Assembly (NCBI GenBank): GCA_038231815.1
Contig: JBBRKQ010000007.1
Coordinates: 5,311-69,310, forward strand
Source: CAILKP01 sp038231815
GTDB lineage: Bacteria > Planctomycetota > Phycisphaerae > Phycisphaerales > UBA1924
DNA length: 64,000 nt
Direction: 5' to 3'
In this document: positions 52,288 to 61,499 of the stretch, piece by piece
How the letters are laid out: every line of letters starts with the position of its first letter
How positions within the stretch are numbered: position 1 is the first letter of the stretch
Made by a program: the position numbers and the translations under genes
Notes under the pieces: model-generated
The model's input: the letters and a program-made list of their open reading frames with translations, nothing else
The model's database searches: none
Told to the model about the DNA's origin: nothing

Positions 52288-54186
52288 ATGAACACAGAAT
52301 CAGTACAAAACAAGCGGATCCTTCGCCGACCGGCGATCACCGCCATCTCTCTGGTGGCCTGCGGCGGCCTGTGCATCGCGCTCGTCGGCATGAGCATGGG
52401 CGCGGGTGCGCCCAAGGCGCCAGCCTCACAACCGGCTGCCGCACCGGTGGCCAACCCAAACAACCGGCCCCTAAGCCCGGAGGAGATCGACCTCGCGGCG
52501 GCGAGCCTGCAGAGCTTTGATGTGACCACCTCGGCAACGGGCGAACTTGAGGCTCGCAAGCAGATCGACATCCGCAACCAGCTTGAGCAGCCGACAACGA
52601 TCGTGGAAATTGTCAAGGAGGGTGTGCAGGTCAAGGCCGGAGATATTCTGGTCAAGCTCAACAGCGACAGCATCCAGACACAGGTGGATGAAGACTCGCT
52701 GAAAGTTGAGTCATCCCGTGCTGAGCTTGTAGTTGCCGAGAACAACTACACGATTCAGGAGACGCAGAACGCCAGTGATTTGCGCAAGTGCCAGCTTGAT
52801 ATTGATGTTGCGGAGCTAGAGCTGCGCAAGTGGCAGGAGGGCGAGGTCAAGAGCAAGAAGCAGGCCAATCAGCTGGCGCTCGAGAAGGCGACCCGCGAAC
52901 TTGAACGGCTCAAAGAAAAATACGAACGCTCGATCGAGCTAGAGAAGAAGGGCTTTCTGGCTCGCGACGAGCTCAAACGAGATGAGGTCGCGTATCTCGA
53001 AGCTCAGGCGGCAATGAAGACGGCTGAACTGAACATCGTGGTATACGACCAGTTCGAGTTCATCAGAGACGAAAAAGTCAAAAGCTCAACCGTTGCGCAA
53101 GCCAAAGCCGAATTGAGCAAGGTCATCCAGAAAGCCAACAGCGAATTGGCCAAGGCGGATGCCGACCGCAAGAACAAACGCGAGCAGATGCGACTGCGTC
53201 AGCAAAAGCTGGACAAACTGCGTGAACAGGTCGAGCTGGCAACCCTGCGTGCACCATCAGACGGCCTTGTGGTCTATGCCACTAGCCTCAATCGTGACCG
53301 CTGGGGCAACAACTCCGACGGTGCGATGGACATCGGGCGGCAGGTGAAGCGTAACGAGCAGCTTATTGTGCTGCCCGACACCTCCGAAATGGTCGCATCC
53401 GTACGCGTGCACGAATCCATGACCGGCCGCATGCGGCCCGGACAGCAGGCAACAATCAAGGTCGATGCCCTTGGCGGACGCTCAATCCCCGGCACCGTCG
53501 ATTCCATAGGTGTCATCGCCGAATCCGGCGGCTGGCGAGATCCCAACCTTCGCGAGTACACCGTCAAGGTGCGCCTCGACCTCACAGGCATTGAAGTACC
53601 GCTGAAACCATCGATGCGAGCCGAGGCCTCAATCTTGCTCGACAAGGTGGAGCAGGCACTGACCATTCCAATTCAGGCCGTGTTCTCAGAGGGTCTGGTG
53701 AGGTACGTGCTCATCCCTGGCAAGAACGGCCGGTTTGAAAAACATCCCGTCAAAGTTGGCCGCCGGTCAGACCGCTTTGCGGAAATCACCGTCGGTATTG
53801 CCGAAGGCGACCGGGTGCTGATCCGCGATGCCCAGCCCAGTGAAATCATCGACCAACCTTGGAACAAGAAGGAACTCGCCGCTGTTGGTCTAAACGTACT
53901 ACCCGATGGCCGGATCATGCCCACAGGCGGACCCGGCGGCGGGCCCGGCGGCGGACGCCCGCCTGCAACAATGCAGGGTGCACCCGCCGGACCCGGCACC
54001 ACGGCGGCAGGACCGACAGCAGCTTCCCCAGCTGGCTCCCCAGCAGGACCTGCAGCCGCACCCCGGGGCAGACCCACCGGCACAGCAGAGCCGACCGGTC
54101 CGGTCTCAGCAATCCCAGCAACCGAACCCAAGGTTTCACCAGTTGCAGTACCAGCGGCGACACCAGCGGCCGGTGCGGGCAAGTAA
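52288..54186 (+). CDS. HlyD-type periplasmic adaptor (efflux or secretion membrane-fusion protein)
   Basis: A 632-residue protein with a membrane segment (about residues 18-38). It has the order of a membrane-fusion protein: a beta/lipoyl half (TTIVEIVKEGVQVKAGDILVKLN), a very long coiled-coil hairpin (about 125-325, rich in Lys and Glu), the second half (VELATLRAPSDGLVVYA), a beta-barrel (MRPGQQATIKVDALGG) and a proximal domain (LTIPIQAVFSEGLVRYVLIPG). The last 100 residues are a Gly/Pro/Ala-rich tail. The ATG at 52288 fits the membrane segment. No ABC or RND transporter gene is adjacent, so the partner is elsewhere. Coiled coil length suggests an outer-membrane reach. Confidence 0.88.
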   Translation: MNTESVQNKRILRRPAITAISLVACGGLCIALVGMSMGAGAPKAPASQPAAAPVANPNNRPLSPEEIDLAAASLQSFDVTTSATGELEARKQIDIRNQLEQPTTIVEIVKEGVQVKAGDILVKLNSDSIQTQVDEDSLKVESSRAELVVAENNYTIQETQNASDLRKCQLDIDVAELELRKWQEGEVKSKKQANQLALEKATRELERLKEKYERSIELEKKGFLARDELKRDEVAYLEAQAAMKTAELNIVVYDQFEFIRDEKVKSSTVAQAKAELSKVIQKANSELAKADADRKNKREQMRLRQQKLDKLREQVELATLRAPSDGLVVYATSLNRDRWGNNSDGAMDIGRQVKRNEQLIVLPDTSEMVASVRVHESMTGRMRPGQQATIKVDALGGRSIPGTVDSIGVIAESGGWRDPNLREYTVKVRLDLTGIEVPLKPSMRAEASILLDKVEQALTIPIQAVFSEGLVRYVLIPGKNGRFEKHPVKVGRRSDRFAEITVGIAEGDRVLIRDAQPSEIIDQPWNKKELAAVGLNVLPDGRIMPTGGPGGGPGGGRPPATMQGAPAGPGTTAAGPTAASPAGSPAGPAAAPRGRPTGTAEPTGPVSAIPATEPKVSPVAVPAATPAAGAGK

Positions 54187-54282
54187 CCTGCGCCAACTCC
54201 AAGCAACGCAGTGCCGGGACTGTTGCGGGCCGACATTTGCGCCGCACCACCGACGCCGATTCTCAGAACGTGCTTTTCGAGT

Positions 54283-54333
54283 CATGAATAGTATTTGAGG
54301 CTGAGATGTCAACTCAGGATCGAGCTATTCATG
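54283..54333. promoter_or_regulatory. Nested inverted repeat upstream of the zinc-ribbon gene
   Basis: CATGAATAG (54283-54291) is the exact complement of CTATTCATG (54325-54333). Inside, CTGAG (54301-54305) pairs with CTCAG (54313-54317). Together they could form a two-tier hairpin ending 27 bases before the ATG at 54361, or be a DNA operator. Confidence 0.45.
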
Positions 54334-54360
54334 TCCGATTGCTAATCTCTGGGGCGTGCC

Positions 54361-55416
54361 ATGCCAAACGGTGGAAGCGACTGCTGCGGGACGTGCTGGT
54401 TCAATCGCAAAAACGAGGGAAAGCCAGGCTACAGCGATCAAGAGAAGCCCGAGATGCCGCACTGCACAATCAGGCATCTCGATGTCCCAAATCCGTTCTA
54501 CACATACTGCGCCAACCACCCGCACAAGAACCCCCAGCGGCTTGAGATTCCCATCGGTCCGGTGTATGCGGGGGACTCAATGGGTAACCGAGAGGTCATC
54601 CATCCCTTGGCAGACACAGAGGAACACCGCCTCGGTCATATCCAGCTTCTCGCGCAAATTCCCGAGCAGCCTTCGCAGGAGTATCCGGCGGGAATGAGCC
54701 TTGATTTATCGGTGATATTGCAACTGCTTGAATGGAAAGAGCAGCGAGCCCTTCCCGGGCTGGATCGCATTGCAGCGTTCAATCCGACCGCCGCGGCCGC
54801 GGCGATTGAAGCATCTCCATTTGTTCGCGATCAGCGGAAGCTGATCCGCGTTGCGCATGTCGCGATGGCTTCGCTCCGCGGAGAACCAATTCCTGAAGAC
54901 CTCACCGAAGCGGTTGGACTTTGCCTGTTTTGCAGTGCACGGGTCAAAGTTGCACCCCCGGTTAAAGGGCACCTTGTCGAGTGCGATCAGTGCCACGGCG
55001 TGCTGGTTGCGGGGCACGGCTGCGTGCTGGGCGGCTTTGAATCGCAGTACCGAGAGCAGTTTGGACCATCGTTGCAGTACCCGACGCAGCCGCCGCCCTG
55101 CGTCTTGCCGGGACTAGAGCCCGGCAAGGTCGGCCGCAAGCAGATTCCGTTCCAGTGCATCTTCTGCAAGGTAAACCTGCTGGATCCTGTACCTGGCGTT
55201 GTTCGCCGGGTAATGTGTCCTGGGTGCGACCAGTGGCTGTCTCCGGAAGAAACTCGCATGCTTACGCCGGGATACTGGCGACAATCTAAGCCAATGACCC
55301 CGAGAGGGCAAAAGACTCCGATAGGGCTAGTCGGGTTTCTCATCGGAATCGCGATCGTGATCGTCATCTTCACAGTCACGCTGATCATCGCAACAATTTA
55401 CTACGGGCGGCCGTAA
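54361..55416 (+). CDS. Hypothetical zinc-ribbon protein with C-terminal membrane helix
   Basis: A 351-residue protein of unknown function. The N-terminus has a Cys-rich segment (CCGTCWFNRKNEGKPGY) and CxxC-like pairs later: CLFCSARV with CDQCHG (about residues 190-225), and CIFCKVN with CPGCDQW (about 262-300). These look like zinc ribbons. A single membrane helix (about 325-348, GFLIGIAIVIVIFTVTLIIA) ends the protein, so the ribbons face the cytoplasm if the tail is an anchor. I do not recognise the family. A nested inverted repeat precedes the gene, and no partner gene is obvious. Confidence 0.72.
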   Translation: MPNGGSDCCGTCWFNRKNEGKPGYSDQEKPEMPHCTIRHLDVPNPFYTYCANHPHKNPQRLEIPIGPVYAGDSMGNREVIHPLADTEEHRLGHIQLLAQIPEQPSQEYPAGMSLDLSVILQLLEWKEQRALPGLDRIAAFNPTAAAAAIEASPFVRDQRKLIRVAHVAMASLRGEPIPEDLTEAVGLCLFCSARVKVAPPVKGHLVECDQCHGVLVAGHGCVLGGFESQYREQFGPSLQYPTQPPPCVLPGLEPGKVGRKQIPFQCIFCKVNLLDPVPGVVRRVMCPGCDQWLSPEETRMLTPGYWRQSKPMTPRGQKTPIGLVGFLIGIAIVIVIFTVTLIIATIYYGRP

Positions 55417-55701
55417 CACCGCTTCGCTTCACGAACCGCCGCCCGCTGCCGCCAGAATCCCAGATCACAGTGGTTGCCCAGATTTGGTCCGAGCCAGCGC
55501 AGCGTAGCAACTGCACCGATCCGAACTGAATCCTCCGGCAGGACGGGATGCATCAGAAACCAAAAACGCAGGGCGGCTCTTTTTCTGCTCCTGCAGTGCC
55601 CACTGCTTCACCGCTCTCTTGCCTGCCGTCTCGGCTGCCACCAACTTACTACACTCACTAACCATTCTGGCGTTCTGCTGGGGTGTTGTAAACCGCCACC
55701 C

Positions 55702-56877
55702 GTGCCAAACTCTGGAACCATCCCGGTCATCATCGCCACCGGCAAGCCGCCCCGGCTGGCTGTGTTTTTGCCCAGTTGGCTCGGCGATACGGTGATGGCC
55801 ACCCCAACACTGCGCCTGCTGCGTGAGCACCTGCCCACATCAACCATCGTCGGCCTCACACGCCCCGGGATGGATGAACTTCTGGCGGGGCTTGAATGGC
55901 TTGATGATGTCATCGTCGCAGACCGTACCGCTCTGCTCGGCCCGGCAAAGACCGCCTCCCGGCTCACCACGTTCAAGTTTGATGCAGCGCTGCTGATGCC
56001 GAACAGCTTTTCATCGGCGATGACCGCACGGCTAGCCGGTATTCCAACCCGCATCGGATACGACCGCGACGGCCGCGGCATGCTGCTGACGCACAAGCTT
56101 CTGGCCCCAATCCGGCCGCCCCCGCAAAACGGTTGGGCACCAGTCTCCGCCGTTGACTATTACTTTGCCCTAGGCCAGAAAATGCTGGCAACCTTGGGTG
56201 TCGCCCTTCAGCCGGGTTCGGCATCACCCGGCCCGCTTGAGCTTGCCTGCACGCCCAGTCAGGCCGCAGCGGGTGAAGAAGTTCTGACCCGCGCTGGCGT
56301 TGCACCGCAAACCCCATTCTGCATCCTAAACCCCGGTGGCAACAACCCCGCCAAGCGCTGGCCGGTTGAGCGGTTTGTGGCGCTTGCACACCACTTGGTG
56401 ACGATACATCGCATGCGGGTGCTCATCAACGGCTCGCCCGCAGAAGCGCCACTGGCCGGACTGATTCGCCACGTCATCGCGCTCAACCACCCCGGCGATG
56501 AGTTGATGGTCGCCTGCCTGCCCGAACTTGGAATCAAGATCGGCTCACTCAAGCGCGTCGTGCAACGGTCCCGACTGTTAGTCACCAACGATACCGGACC
56601 CCGCCACATCGCCGCGGCGTTCGGAGTGCCGTGTATAACGATGTACGGGCCGACAGACCCGCGCTGGACCACCCTGCCCATGCGTGATGGTCAGCCCGCA
56701 GAAGTAACGCTTGTTGCCGACCCCGACTTGCCGCCAGACCTAGTCGCCGATGAATACCCGGACCGATGCCGGATCGATCGCATCAGCACCGAGACCGTGC
56801 TGAGTGCTGTTGACACCGCACTAGCCGGTGCGCAGGTCGCAAGCCGCCAGTCGGCAGTCGCCAGTCAAGGGCAGTAG
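55702..56877 (+). CDS. Glycosyltransferase family 9 (heptosyltransferase-like)
   Basis: A 391-residue GT9 protein. The start of the fold is LAVFLPSWLGDTVMATPTLRLLRE. The sugar-nucleotide side shows CILNPGGNNPAKRWPVERF and LLVTNDTGPRHIAAAFGVPCITMYGPTDPRWT, both strong GT9 landmarks. Family members transfer heptose from ADP-heptose to lipopolysaccharide core. The start is uncertain: GTG at 55702 is used, while a much longer open frame begins at a TTG at 55474 with non-conserved content. No strong ribosome site is seen. It is divergent from nothing obvious and lies about 285 bases after the zinc-ribbon gene. Confidence 0.85.
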   Translation: MPNSGTIPVIIATGKPPRLAVFLPSWLGDTVMATPTLRLLREHLPTSTIVGLTRPGMDELLAGLEWLDDVIVADRTALLGPAKTASRLTTFKFDAALLMPNSFSSAMTARLAGIPTRIGYDRDGRGMLLTHKLLAPIRPPPQNGWAPVSAVDYYFALGQKMLATLGVALQPGSASPGPLELACTPSQAAAGEEVLTRAGVAPQTPFCILNPGGNNPAKRWPVERFVALAHHLVTIHRMRVLINGSPAEAPLAGLIRHVIALNHPGDELMVACLPELGIKIGSLKRVVQRSRLLVTNDTGPRHIAAAFGVPCITMYGPTDPRWTTLPMRDGQPAEVTLVADPDLPPDLVADEYPDRCRIDRISTETVLSAVDTALAGAQVASRQSAVASQGQ

Positions 56878-56984
56878 TCGGAAGTCCAGTACCGTACATA
56901 ACTCCCGCAGCGTGCGCACACCCGCTGCCCCTATGCCGCTATGACTTCTTGCGTAACCACTCGCGGCTGCGTCCGTGCGACTCC

Positions 56985-58136
56985 TTACGCCTTCCCGCCG
57001 TCCATCGCAATAGTCGTGGGATAGGCGAACGAAATACCCGATTCTGCAAACCGCTCCAACAACTCAAGGTTAAGTGCCTCTTGCGCGACCACATGCGTGC
57101 GAAAATCTGGCGTCTTGACGAAGTACACCACCTCGTAAACCACCGCCCAATCCCCCAATGTGCGCAGGTTGCAGCGTTCAAATCGCACCAGCGTGTGTGG
57201 CAGCAATGCCGCCTGCACGATCGCGGGAATCTGCCGCAATTTTTCCGGCGGCGTCGAATAGCGGATATTCAGGTTAAACGCCACCCGCCGCTCATCCATC
57301 CGCTTGAAGTTCTGCAGCACGCCCTTGAGCAGGTCGTTGTTGGCAAACACAAGCTGCTCGCCGCCCGTTGCCCGAACGCGAGTCGTCTTGATACCAATTC
57401 GCTCCACCGTACCCGCCTGCGTGCCCACCTGGATGTTGTCCCCAACGACAAAGGGCTTGTCCAGCAAAATGGCTAGTGACGCCAGCAAGTCACCCAGCAC
57501 ATTCTGCACCGCCAAGGCCACGGCGATACCGCCGATAACAAGCCCAGTCAGCAGCGGCGTGACCGCGATGCCCATGTTGTCCAGTGCCAAAATCAGCACC
57601 ACCGCACCGATGACGATCATCCCCACAAACCGCAGCACACCGAGCGAACTTGCCACACTCGGATCTGGCTTGCCGTCGGGCCCCAGTGATCGCCGGATCA
57701 GCATCTGAAGCGCAAAGTCAATCACCAGCCGCGATGAGATGAGCAGTTGCAGGCCTATGGCAACAACAGTCGCAATCGTGACGATTTTGTCTGCTTGTGT
57801 CGGCAGGCTCAAAAATCGGGTGCCGATCACCACTGCCAAAATCGACAGCAGCGGCAAACGAAGATCGCCGATCAGTTCGGCCAGCAGATCGTCAAGCTGT
57901 GTTGTCGTGCGCTGGGCCAGCGCCCGCAGCCGCGCCGCCAGCATGGACTTGACCAGCCACGCAATCACCAGCACGCCCAGCGTAACCGCCCCGGCAATCG
58001 TCCACGCCTGCAGCGTGCTGCCCAAATACAAATCCTTGTCCCAGATTCGTTCGGCGGTTGCTACCAGTCCCGAACCAGTTGGCAGGGCAGAGGTATTGAG
58101 CGAAGCGGCGGCGGACTTTACGGCAGGAGTAGACAT
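56985..58136 (-). CDS. Small-conductance mechanosensitive channel (MscS family)
   Basis: A 383-residue channel that opens under membrane tension. Hydrophobic helices occur at about residues 45-65, 90-110, 122-145, 165-185 and 195-220. The pore helix is LTGLVIGGIAVALAVQNVLGDLLASLAI, with the Gly/Ala-rich pattern and QNxxGD ending of MscS. The downstream beta domain starts PFVVGDNIQVGTQAGTVERIGIKTTRVRA, also diagnostic. The ATG at 58136 is used. No ribosome site is clear. The gene is divergent from the type II secretion F gene. Confidence 0.93.
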   Translation of the reverse strand: MSTPAVKSAAASLNTSALPTGSGLVATAERIWDKDLYLGSTLQAWTIAGAVTLGVLVIAWLVKSMLAARLRALAQRTTTQLDDLLAELIGDLRLPLLSILAVVIGTRFLSLPTQADKIVTIATVVAIGLQLLISSRLVIDFALQMLIRRSLGPDGKPDPSVASSLGVLRFVGMIVIGAVVLILALDNMGIAVTPLLTGLVIGGIAVALAVQNVLGDLLASLAILLDKPFVVGDNIQVGTQAGTVERIGIKTTRVRATGGEQLVFANNDLLKGVLQNFKRMDERRVAFNLNIRYSTPPEKLRQIPAIVQAALLPHTLVRFERCNLRTLGDWAVVYEVVYFVKTPDFRTHVVAQEALNLELLERFAESGISFAYPTTIAMDGGKA

Positions 58137-58439
58137 ACTGAAATTCGGAACAAGGGCCAAAAACCCGACGCGGACAGACACGATGCCACGAACCAAAAGA
58201 ACGCAACAGAAGCCGCACAACACAGAAAGTGAGCCAAGAACAGGGCACGCACTGCATCTGAATCCTTGCCTAAGGCACGGGATGCCTCCGCCCCAGCTTT
58301 TCTGCCCTTTATCTTAGTAACCTAGCCCACCGCTGAATTGATTGAAATAACCCCGCCCCCCCCGTTGGAAACCGACCCGGCGAACTCAGGTTATTGCCCC
58401 TGCGACCGGATGCGTTCTGGGCTGTAGAATTACCCACGT

Positions 58440-59636
58440 ATGTCTCGCGCCGCTTCTCTCCAGCCATTCCTGTTTTCCGCCACCCGCCAAACCGGGGGGC
58501 GATTGTTCGGCCTTCGGGATGCCCGCAGCAAAGCCGCCTTGGCTGATGCGCTCCGACGCGAGAAGCTCACGCTCGCGTCCGCCTATGCCTTGCCCAAAGC
58601 CTTGGCTCGCAGTGGCAAAATCAAGCCCTCAGACAACCTTGTGCTTAACGAACAGCTCGCCCAGCTCCTCTCCCGTGGCGTGCCGCTGGTCGAGGCCTTG
58701 GAGGTTGTCGCTGAAACGGTAACGCCAGGTGCGCGGGCAACTGTCATTAAAATGCGTGAGATGGTGGCCGCCGGCACCAGCTTCTCTGATTGCTGCCGCG
58801 AGATGGGTGCGTTTGATACCGTCACCGTGGCCGTATACAAAGCCGCTGAGCGCTCAGGCGACTTGGCCGGCGCTGCCAAACAAATCGCCATTACCACACG
58901 CCGCACGCTCACCGTCGCCGGCCGTGCAGTCACGCTGATGGTGTATCCCATCATCGTCATGACTATCTCGGTCATCGTGGCCTTCGGCATGCTCACGCTG
59001 GTAGTGCCCAAGCTCGGCCCCGCACTCAAAGAGATGAACGCGGAACTGCCTTGGTTCAGCCTCGCGGTCATCAACCTTGGCACGTTCATGGCTGGCAATA
59101 TTCTGGTCATCCTCACCCTCGTGTTCTGCGGGGTGTGCGCACTGATCTACTTCCGAAAGCAAATCGGTCGCGGCGTCATCATCACCGCCCGCCGCACCCC
59201 CCTGCTGCGAGATGTCCTGACCACGCAAGAGGCGGTGCGGTTCTTCAGCGTGATGGCCGCCATGAGCCGCAGCGGTGTGCCACTGGCCGATGCCATGGGC
59301 ACCGCCAACCAAACCATCACCCACCCGGCGATGCGCAAACAAATGGAGCGGCTCCGAACTCGCCTGATCGAGGGTGGCCAGTGGCGAACGCTGGTCGAAG
59401 AGGTGAGCACCCTGCCCGTAGCCACCCGCAAACTGCTCATCGCCGCGGAACGCTCCGGCGACTTGGAAGCCGCCTTTAACTCGCTTGCGTTGGACATGAC
59501 CGAGGAACTCGATCGCCGCAGCAGCCGGTTCTTGGCGGTAATGCAGCCACTCATGGTTGTTATCATGTTCCTGCTCATCGGCACGCTGCTGATGGCGCTG
59601 CTGATCCCCCTGATTACCATGGGCACCGGACGCTGA
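58440..59636 (+). CDS. Type II secretion / type IV pilus inner-membrane protein (GspF/PilC)
   Basis: A 398-residue protein with the two T2SSF domains of the family. The first (about residues 65-185) includes NEQLAQLLSRGVPLVEALEVVAETV, and the second (about 265-385) includes FFSVMAAMSRSGVPLADAM. Three membrane helices are visible (about 160-185, 215-235 and 370-395). GspF/PilC organises the assembly platform for the secretion pseudopilus. No other gsp/pil genes are in the window. The ATG at 58440 follows a GC-rich stretch and has no strong ribosome site. Such systems export folded proteins, possibly including the dockerin proteins here (inference). Confidence 0.93.
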   Translation: MSRAASLQPFLFSATRQTGGRLFGLRDARSKAALADALRREKLTLASAYALPKALARSGKIKPSDNLVLNEQLAQLLSRGVPLVEALEVVAETVTPGARATVIKMREMVAAGTSFSDCCREMGAFDTVTVAVYKAAERSGDLAGAAKQIAITTRRTLTVAGRAVTLMVYPIIVMTISVIVAFGMLTLVVPKLGPALKEMNAELPWFSLAVINLGTFMAGNILVILTLVFCGVCALIYFRKQIGRGVIITARRTPLLRDVLTTQEAVRFFSVMAAMSRSGVPLADAMGTANQTITHPAMRKQMERLRTRLIEGGQWRTLVEEVSTLPVATRKLLIAAERSGDLEAAFNSLALDMTEELDRRSSRFLAVMQPLMVVIMFLLIGTLLMALLIPLITMGTGR

Positions 59637-59785
59637 TCGCAGCTGAGAAGCTCGCAAACTGCGTCAGCTCAACCTTTCAAGTGGCCAGCGAGTCAAAGCA
59701 AAGAAGCCAAACACCGGCGCACAAAGATGTCGCGTTTTGGGCATTTACTGGCCTTTGGCATCCGGCAGTGGCATACTTGCTTCCG

Positions 59786-61456
59786 ATGACCGCCCGCCCC
59801 GCCCAGATTGATACGCCCGCGACCAGCTCCATGCTGAGCACGGTGCTGCCCGCGCTCCTGCTGCTGTCCGCCATCGCCGCCCTCCGTCTGGTCTACCTCC
59901 TCTGGTTCTCGCCATACAGCCTGGCGGAGGACGAAGCCTTTTACTGGGAGTGGGCCCAGCAACTTGCGTGGTCGTACAACACCAAAGGCCCCGGAATTGC
60001 CTGGGCTATGTGGCTTTCCACCGGCTTACTAGGCGACACGGTCTTCGCCGTGCGCACAATCGCGGTCCTCAGCTCATTCATCGGCGCTCTGGCCGTAGCC
60101 TGCCTCACAGCAGACCTCACACGCGGCAATCGCTGGGCGGCCCTCCTCGCCGCGGCGTGCTACAACCTCATGCCCGGCTTCATCGCCACCTCACTGCTTT
60201 CCACGATTGATGGCCCGTACTTGGCCTGCTGGGCCTTGGCCTGCTGGGTGGCAGCGCGAGCACTCGTCGGCGGCTCGCGACTTGCTTGGATTCTGATGGG
60301 CGTGGTGCTGGGCGTTGGCTTTCTATTTAAGTACACCATCCTGCTGCTTCCGCTGGGCTTGGCTGTTTTTGCATGGCGACAGCGAAGCTCCATCTCATGG
60401 CCCGGCAAACGCTGGGTCTTTGCCTCGCTGGCGTGCTTTGGCGTCGGTCTCATGCCGGTACTCATCTGGAATGCGCAGCACGAATGGGTCACCGTCAAGC
60501 ACCTCTTGGGGCACCTCGGCATAAAACTCGGAGAAGTCGCGGCAACCGCTACCGACGCCGTGGCAGCCAAAGCGAATCCGAAGAACTCCGGGTACAACCC
60601 ACTCTGGAGCATCGAACTTATCATCACCCAGTTCGGCATCATCGGCCCGGCGATCATCGGCATGTTCATCGGTGCCAAGCGCGCTGCACAAGGCGGGCTA
60701 GCAAGCGGGCGTGATGCGCAAGCAGCACTGACCGGCTCACTACTGGTTCACGCCGCGTGGCCGATTCTAATCTTCTATCTTGCCGTTACCTTCAAAGCAC
60801 AGGCCGAAGGCAATTGGCCCATGGCAGGCTTTGTGTCGCTCATCCCCTTGGCCGCGACGTGGGTGGTTTCGGGCCGTCCGGCCTCGGGTGAGGCCAACAT
60901 TGGCCTCCCCGCCCGTGGGCTGCCACGCTTTACGATCAACGCCACGCTCATCGTCGGTGTGGTCGTCACACTCGGCCTGCTGCGGCTGGACTGGGTCAAG
61001 GCTGGCCTTGCCAGCATTTCACCGGTGCTTGCAAAGGCCGTGCCCACGGGGCGGGTTATGGGCAATGAAGAGCTCGCCGCCCACGTGCTGCGGCTGCAAA
61101 CACAGCTCAAAACCGAGACTGGCTTGGAACCGTTTGTCCTCTCGCAGAGCTACGGCCGGGCCAGCCAATTGCGTTTTTCGCTGCCCGGCCACCCGGTGGT
61201 GTATGTCGCCCAGTCCCGTCTCGGCGGGCGAGTGGTGCAGCAGGACTATTGGCCAAGCCACGATGTTGATGATCCAAAGCTAAAGGGCAGGCCAGCGGTA
61301 ATTGTCGCGGACTTTGAGGAGATCGGGTTTTGGACCGGAAGCTTTGAGCGGGTAGAGAAGATTGGATTGTTGGATGGGGCGATTCGCGCGGGGAGGTTTG
61401 GGTTTTTGGGGTATGGGTACAAAGGCCTGCCCCCGGCCAAGCCCGCTGCATTTTGA
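59786..61456 (+). CDS. GT39-type glycosyltransferase (dolichyl-phosphate-mannose/ArnT-like)
   Basis: A 556-residue polytopic protein with about ten helices. The catalytic loop after the first helix is LAEDEAFYWEWAQQLAWSY, with the acidic residues expected for lipid-phosphosugar transferases of the PMT/ArnT fold. A KGP segment follows. The C-terminal domain (about 425-556) is soluble and beta-rich. Such enzymes transfer a sugar from a polyprenyl phosphate to proteins or lipid A on the outer face of the membrane. The ATG at 59786 is used; an earlier frame start (59681) is not conserved. Convergent with the second GT9 gene. Confidence 0.85.
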   Translation: MTARPAQIDTPATSSMLSTVLPALLLLSAIAALRLVYLLWFSPYSLAEDEAFYWEWAQQLAWSYNTKGPGIAWAMWLSTGLLGDTVFAVRTIAVLSSFIGALAVACLTADLTRGNRWAALLAAACYNLMPGFIATSLLSTIDGPYLACWALACWVAARALVGGSRLAWILMGVVLGVGFLFKYTILLLPLGLAVFAWRQRSSISWPGKRWVFASLACFGVGLMPVLIWNAQHEWVTVKHLLGHLGIKLGEVAATATDAVAAKANPKNSGYNPLWSIELIITQFGIIGPAIIGMFIGAKRAAQGGLASGRDAQAALTGSLLVHAAWPILIFYLAVTFKAQAEGNWPMAGFVSLIPLAATWVVSGRPASGEANIGLPARGLPRFTINATLIVGVVVTLGLLRLDWVKAGLASISPVLAKAVPTGRVMGNEELAAHVLRLQTQLKTETGLEPFVLSQSYGRASQLRFSLPGHPVVYVAQSRLGGRVVQQDYWPSHDVDDPKLKGRPAVIVADFEEIGFWTGSFERVEKIGLLDGAIRAGRFGFLGYGYKGLPPAKPAAF

Positions 61457-61499
61457 AGCCAAGCAGTGTGATGCAAAGGTTGTCCGCATCGCCGCACGC

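Noticed and set aside
51258..52745. A much longer mqnB starting at 52745
   Set aside because: The extra 223 residues would be antisense to the adaptor gene and contain no conserved pattern. The family start matches the ATG at 52076.
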